Below, piece by piece: positions 7,827 through 8,774 of a stretch of DNA of 8,774 nt (positions are counted from its first letter, which is position 1; the number at the start of each line of letters is the position of its first letter). Below the pieces are notes generated by a model. The model was not told the DNA's origin. It made no database searches and saw only the letters and a list, made by a program, of their open reading frames with translations. This DNA comes from CAVYPR01 sp052145775 (GTDB taxonomy: Bacteria; Actinomycetota; Acidimicrobiia; Acidimicrobiales; RAAP-2): assembly GCA_052145775.1 (NCBI GenBank), contig JBKQNY010000004.1:1-8774 (forward strand), in the 5' to 3' direction. A program made the position numbers and the translations under genes.

Positions 7827-8297
7827 GTGGCGTCGGACCCCCACCGCGTGCGCCGTGCCGGTGAGACCGAGACGGCGGCCGTGGGCCGGCTGCTCGACCG
7901 GTTCAACCGCGAGTTCACAGACCCAACCCCGGGTCCGGCCGTGCTTGCCGAGAGGGTGGCGGACCTGGTGGCCGACGGCGACACGGCGGTGCTGGTCGCC
8001 GGGGAGGGCCCCGACGGCCTGGCCGTCCTGCGGTTCCGCCGGGCCATCTGGACCCCGGGCCTCGAGTGCTACCTGGCCGAGCTCTACGTCGTCCCCGAAC
8101 GCCGCGGGCACGGGGTCGGGCGAGCGCTGCTCTCCGGCGCGCTCGACGAGGCCCGCCGTCGCGGCGCCGACACCATGGACATCGGGGTCGACGAGGGGGA
8201 CGTGGCCGCCCGCCGCCTCTACGAGTCGGTGGGCTTCACCAACCGCGTCGCCGGGGACGCCGACGGGGTCATGTTCGTCTACGAGCGCGACCTGTAG
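7827..8297 (+). CDS. GNAT-family N-acetyltransferase
   Basis: 156 residues, one GNAT domain, transferring an acyl group from acyl-CoA to an amine on an unknown substrate. The acetyl-CoA pyrophosphate-binding motif is ERRGHGVGRALL (R92/R93-G94-x-G96-x-G98), preceded by the beta-strand AELYVVP; the later motif B region is AARRLYESVGF, typical of the fold. No signal peptide or membrane segment. The protein is close to the usual single-domain size, so it appears complete. The start is GTG 7827, immediately after a promoter-like hexamer. It is separated from the sugar operon by 46 bp and a hairpin, and there is no sign that it acts in that pathway; substrate unknown. Confidence 0.85.
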   Translation: MASDPHRVRRAGETETAAVGRLLDRFNREFTDPTPGPAVLAERVADLVADGDTAVLVAGEGPDGLAVLRFRRAIWTPGLECYLAELYVVPERRGHGVGRALLSGALDEARRRGADTMDIGVDEGDVAARRLYESVGFTNRVAGDADGVMFVYERDL

Positions 8298-8329
8298 GCC
8301 GGCCGCACAGTGCTCCCCGCGGGGCCGGC
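8298..8329 (+). terminator. Inverted repeat after the GNAT gene (weak terminator candidate)
   Basis: GCCGGC (8298-8303) recurs as GCCGGC (8324-8329); being self-complementary, the two copies can pair. Between them is the 10-bp palindrome CCCCGCGGGG (8315-8324), whose last base is shared with the second copy. It follows the GNAT stop codon directly. No T-run is present, so terminator function is only a guess. Confidence 0.3.
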
Positions 8330-8334
8330 AGGGC

Positions 8335-8340
8335 TAGGCT
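8335..8340 (+). promoter_or_regulatory. Candidate -10 hexamer for the non-coding RNA upstream of hpf
   Basis: TAGGCT, same TANNNT form as the hexamers before birA, rmlB and the GNAT gene. It is 38 nt past the GNAT stop and no coding start follows; instead a structured non-coding stretch begins. Transcription would start near 8346-8348. Confidence 0.4.
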
Positions 8341-8346
8341 CGGGCC

Positions 8347-8565
8347 GGGCTGCGTGCGGGTCTGTGGTTGCAAGTCGAGGCCAGTCGCAGGCGAAACGAC
8401 CCACGTAAGGCAACTCATGGTTGCTGAGCATGGTGCGACTTAGAGGTAAGCCCTGCCCGTCGGGACGCCGGCTGTCGGCGTCGGACGGAGAAGGAGTGAA
8501 GCCGTCCGTCATGGCCGACGCCGGGTCACGGGCGTGTCCCGTGGCCGCCGTCGGTCGGGCGGTCA
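8347..8565 (+). ncRNA. Structured non-coding RNA upstream of hpf; candidate raiA-motif RNA
   Basis: No credible gene covers this interval, and its first ~100 nt have a lower GC content than the genes around it. Hand-found perfect helices: AAGTCG 8372-8377 with CGACTT 8436-8441, closing a branched region that holds GTCG 8384-8387/CGAC 8397-8400 and GCAAC 8410-8414/GTTGC 8420-8424; GACGCCG 8464-8470/CGGCGTC 8476-8482; CGGACGG 8482-8488/CCGTCCG 8502-8508; CACGGG 8527-8532/CCCGTG 8538-8543; CCGCC 8545-8549/GGCGG 8558-8562. GGGTC 8358-8362 can also pair with GACCC 8398-8402, a competing or tertiary contact. A -10-like TAGGCT ends 6 nt upstream. The raiA motif is a large conserved RNA known from Firmicutes and Actinobacteria, often upstream of raiA/hpf genes, and the gene following here is such a gene. 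Identity is inferred from position and structure; ends are approximate. Confidence 0.55.
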
Positions 8566-8581
8566 ACTCCTCGGCAGGCGA

Positions 8582-8631
8582 GTGTGGGGACAAAGACCAG
8601 GTCAGCCGGACGCGGTCCACGAACGCCACAC
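8582..8631 (+). other. Further stem-loop structure in the hpf leader
   Basis: GTGTGG (8582-8587) pairs perfectly with CCACAC (8626-8631), enclosing 38 nt that contain GGAC 8608-8611/GTCC 8615-8618 around a 3-nt loop. The palindrome ACACGTGT (8628-8635) overlaps its 3' arm and could alternatively be a DNA-binding site. It may belong to the upstream RNA or to a separate hpf 5' leader. Confidence 0.3.
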
Positions 8632-8644
8632 GTGTCATCGGCAC

Positions 8645-8663
8645 GGCGGGGGACCACCCCGCC
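8645..8663 (+). promoter_or_regulatory. Strong GC hairpin just upstream of the hpf ribosome site
   Basis: GGCGGGG (8645-8651) and CCCCGCC (8657-8663) form a perfect 7-bp stem with a 5-nt loop (GACCA). It ends 7 nt before the Shine-Dalgarno of hpf. Without a T-run it is not a standard terminator; it could mark the end of the upstream RNA, stabilise a processed mRNA end, or affect ribosome loading. Confidence 0.4.
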
Positions 8664-8670
8664 CATGGCC

Positions 8671-8680
8671 GGAAGGAGGT
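8671..8680 (+). promoter_or_regulatory. Shine-Dalgarno of hpf
   Basis: GGAAGGAGGT contains a full AAGGAGGT core, 6 nt before GTG 8687. It is the strongest ribosome site in the window, contrasts with the SD-less genes birA, rmlB and GNAT, and fixes the hpf start over the out-of-frame ATG at 8665. Confidence 0.85.
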
Positions 8681-8686
8681 GCTGCG

Positions 8687-8774
8687 GTGGACGTCGACGT
8701 CCTCGGACGCAAGGACCTGGTGCCTGACGAAGTGCGGGCGCTGGCGCACGCCAAGGTGGCCAAGCTGGGGAGGC
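8687..8774 (+). CDS. hpf: Ribosome hibernation-promoting factor (HPF/RaiA family), N-terminus only
   Basis: 29 codons are present before the window ends. The peptide begins VDVDVLGRKDLVPDEVR and continues to AHAKVAKLGR, matching the HPF/YfiA beta-strand plus first helix, where a GR(N/K)-x(2)-V motif is followed by a helix ending in K-[LV]-x-KL-x-R. Family proteins bind the small ribosomal subunit and stabilise idle ribosomes or drive 100S dimers in stationary phase or stress. The start is set by a near-consensus Shine-Dalgarno. Long (dimerising) or short form cannot be told because the C-terminus is missing. The 389-bp structured non-coding region upstream may contain a raiA-motif RNA. The identification rests on a short peptide. 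Confidence 0.72.
   Translation, partial: MDVDVLGRKDLVPDEVRALAHAKVAKLGR

Noticed and set aside
8066..8443. Plus-strand 125-codon frame overlapping the end of the GNAT gene
   Set aside because: Arg/Pro/Gly-rich frame-shifted shadow of the GNAT coding sequence, running into non-coding DNA.
8665..8667. ATG as the hpf start
   Set aside because: Out of frame with the HPF-like peptide and upstream of the Shine-Dalgarno; GTG 8687 is correctly spaced.
8341..8670. tmRNA, RNase P RNA, SRP RNA, tRNA, or a cobalamin, TPP or cyclic-di-AMP riboswitch
   Set aside because: I looked for the conserved sequence signatures of each as I know them and did not find them; the location before hpf fits the raiA motif better.
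8279..8749. 156-codon minus-strand open frame across the region upstream of hpf
   Set aside because: No recognisable motif or ribosome site; it overlaps the ends of both flanking genes and covers the structured RNA region.

Overview
The window is very GC-rich (roughly 70% or more by eye), uses GTG starts for most genes, and shows heavy third-position G/C bias. It reads as chromosomal DNA of a high-GC actinobacterium. The RmlB-like protein resembles a variant that I associate from memory with Acidimicrobiia and related lineages, so that class is my best guess, not a demonstrated assignment. I see no insertion sequence, CRISPR array, tRNA or rRNA.

Layout. (1) Positions 1-1061, minus strand: the N-terminal ~353 residues of a biotin carboxylase (acyl-CoA carboxylase alpha chain), running off the left edge. 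(2) Divergent from it, across an 87-bp gap with a perfect 9-bp inverted repeat, is birA (1149-1937), the ligase that biotinylates such carboxylases; the two form a functional pair. (3) Positions 1950-7780: six tightly packed genes, almost certainly one operon for cell-surface polysaccharide: rmlB-like, rmlD, ugd (UDP-glucose dehydrogenase), uxs (UDP-glucuronate decarboxylase), and two family-2 glycosyltransferases (one polyprenol-phosphate-sugar-synthase-like, one rhamnosyltransferase/WbbL-like). Junctions are 4-nt or 8-nt overlaps or gaps of 1-8 nt. The operon would make UDP-glucuronate and UDP-xylose and reduce dTDP-4-dehydrorhamnose, feeding sugars to the two transferases; rmlA and rmlC are not in the window. 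(4) Positions 7827-8297: a free-standing GNAT acetyltransferase. (5) Positions 8298-8686: a 389-bp non-coding stretch full of inverted repeats, with its own -10-like hexamer, ending at a strong Shine-Dalgarno. (6) Positions 8687-8774: the first 29 codons of a ribosome hibernation factor (HPF/RaiA family).

The most interesting part is region 5. A folded RNA directly upstream of an HPF/raiA gene in an actinobacterium fits the raiA-motif non-coding RNA described from comparative genomics. This assignment rests on position, hand-found helices and the promoter-like start; no covariance search was possible. Further points of note: an RmlB homologue with Cys in place of the usual catalytic Asp (STCEVYG for STDEVYG) and other active-site changes; a recurring TANNNT hexamer 6-9 nt before three start codons, suggesting leaderless transcription; and the palindrome between the carboxylase and its ligase.
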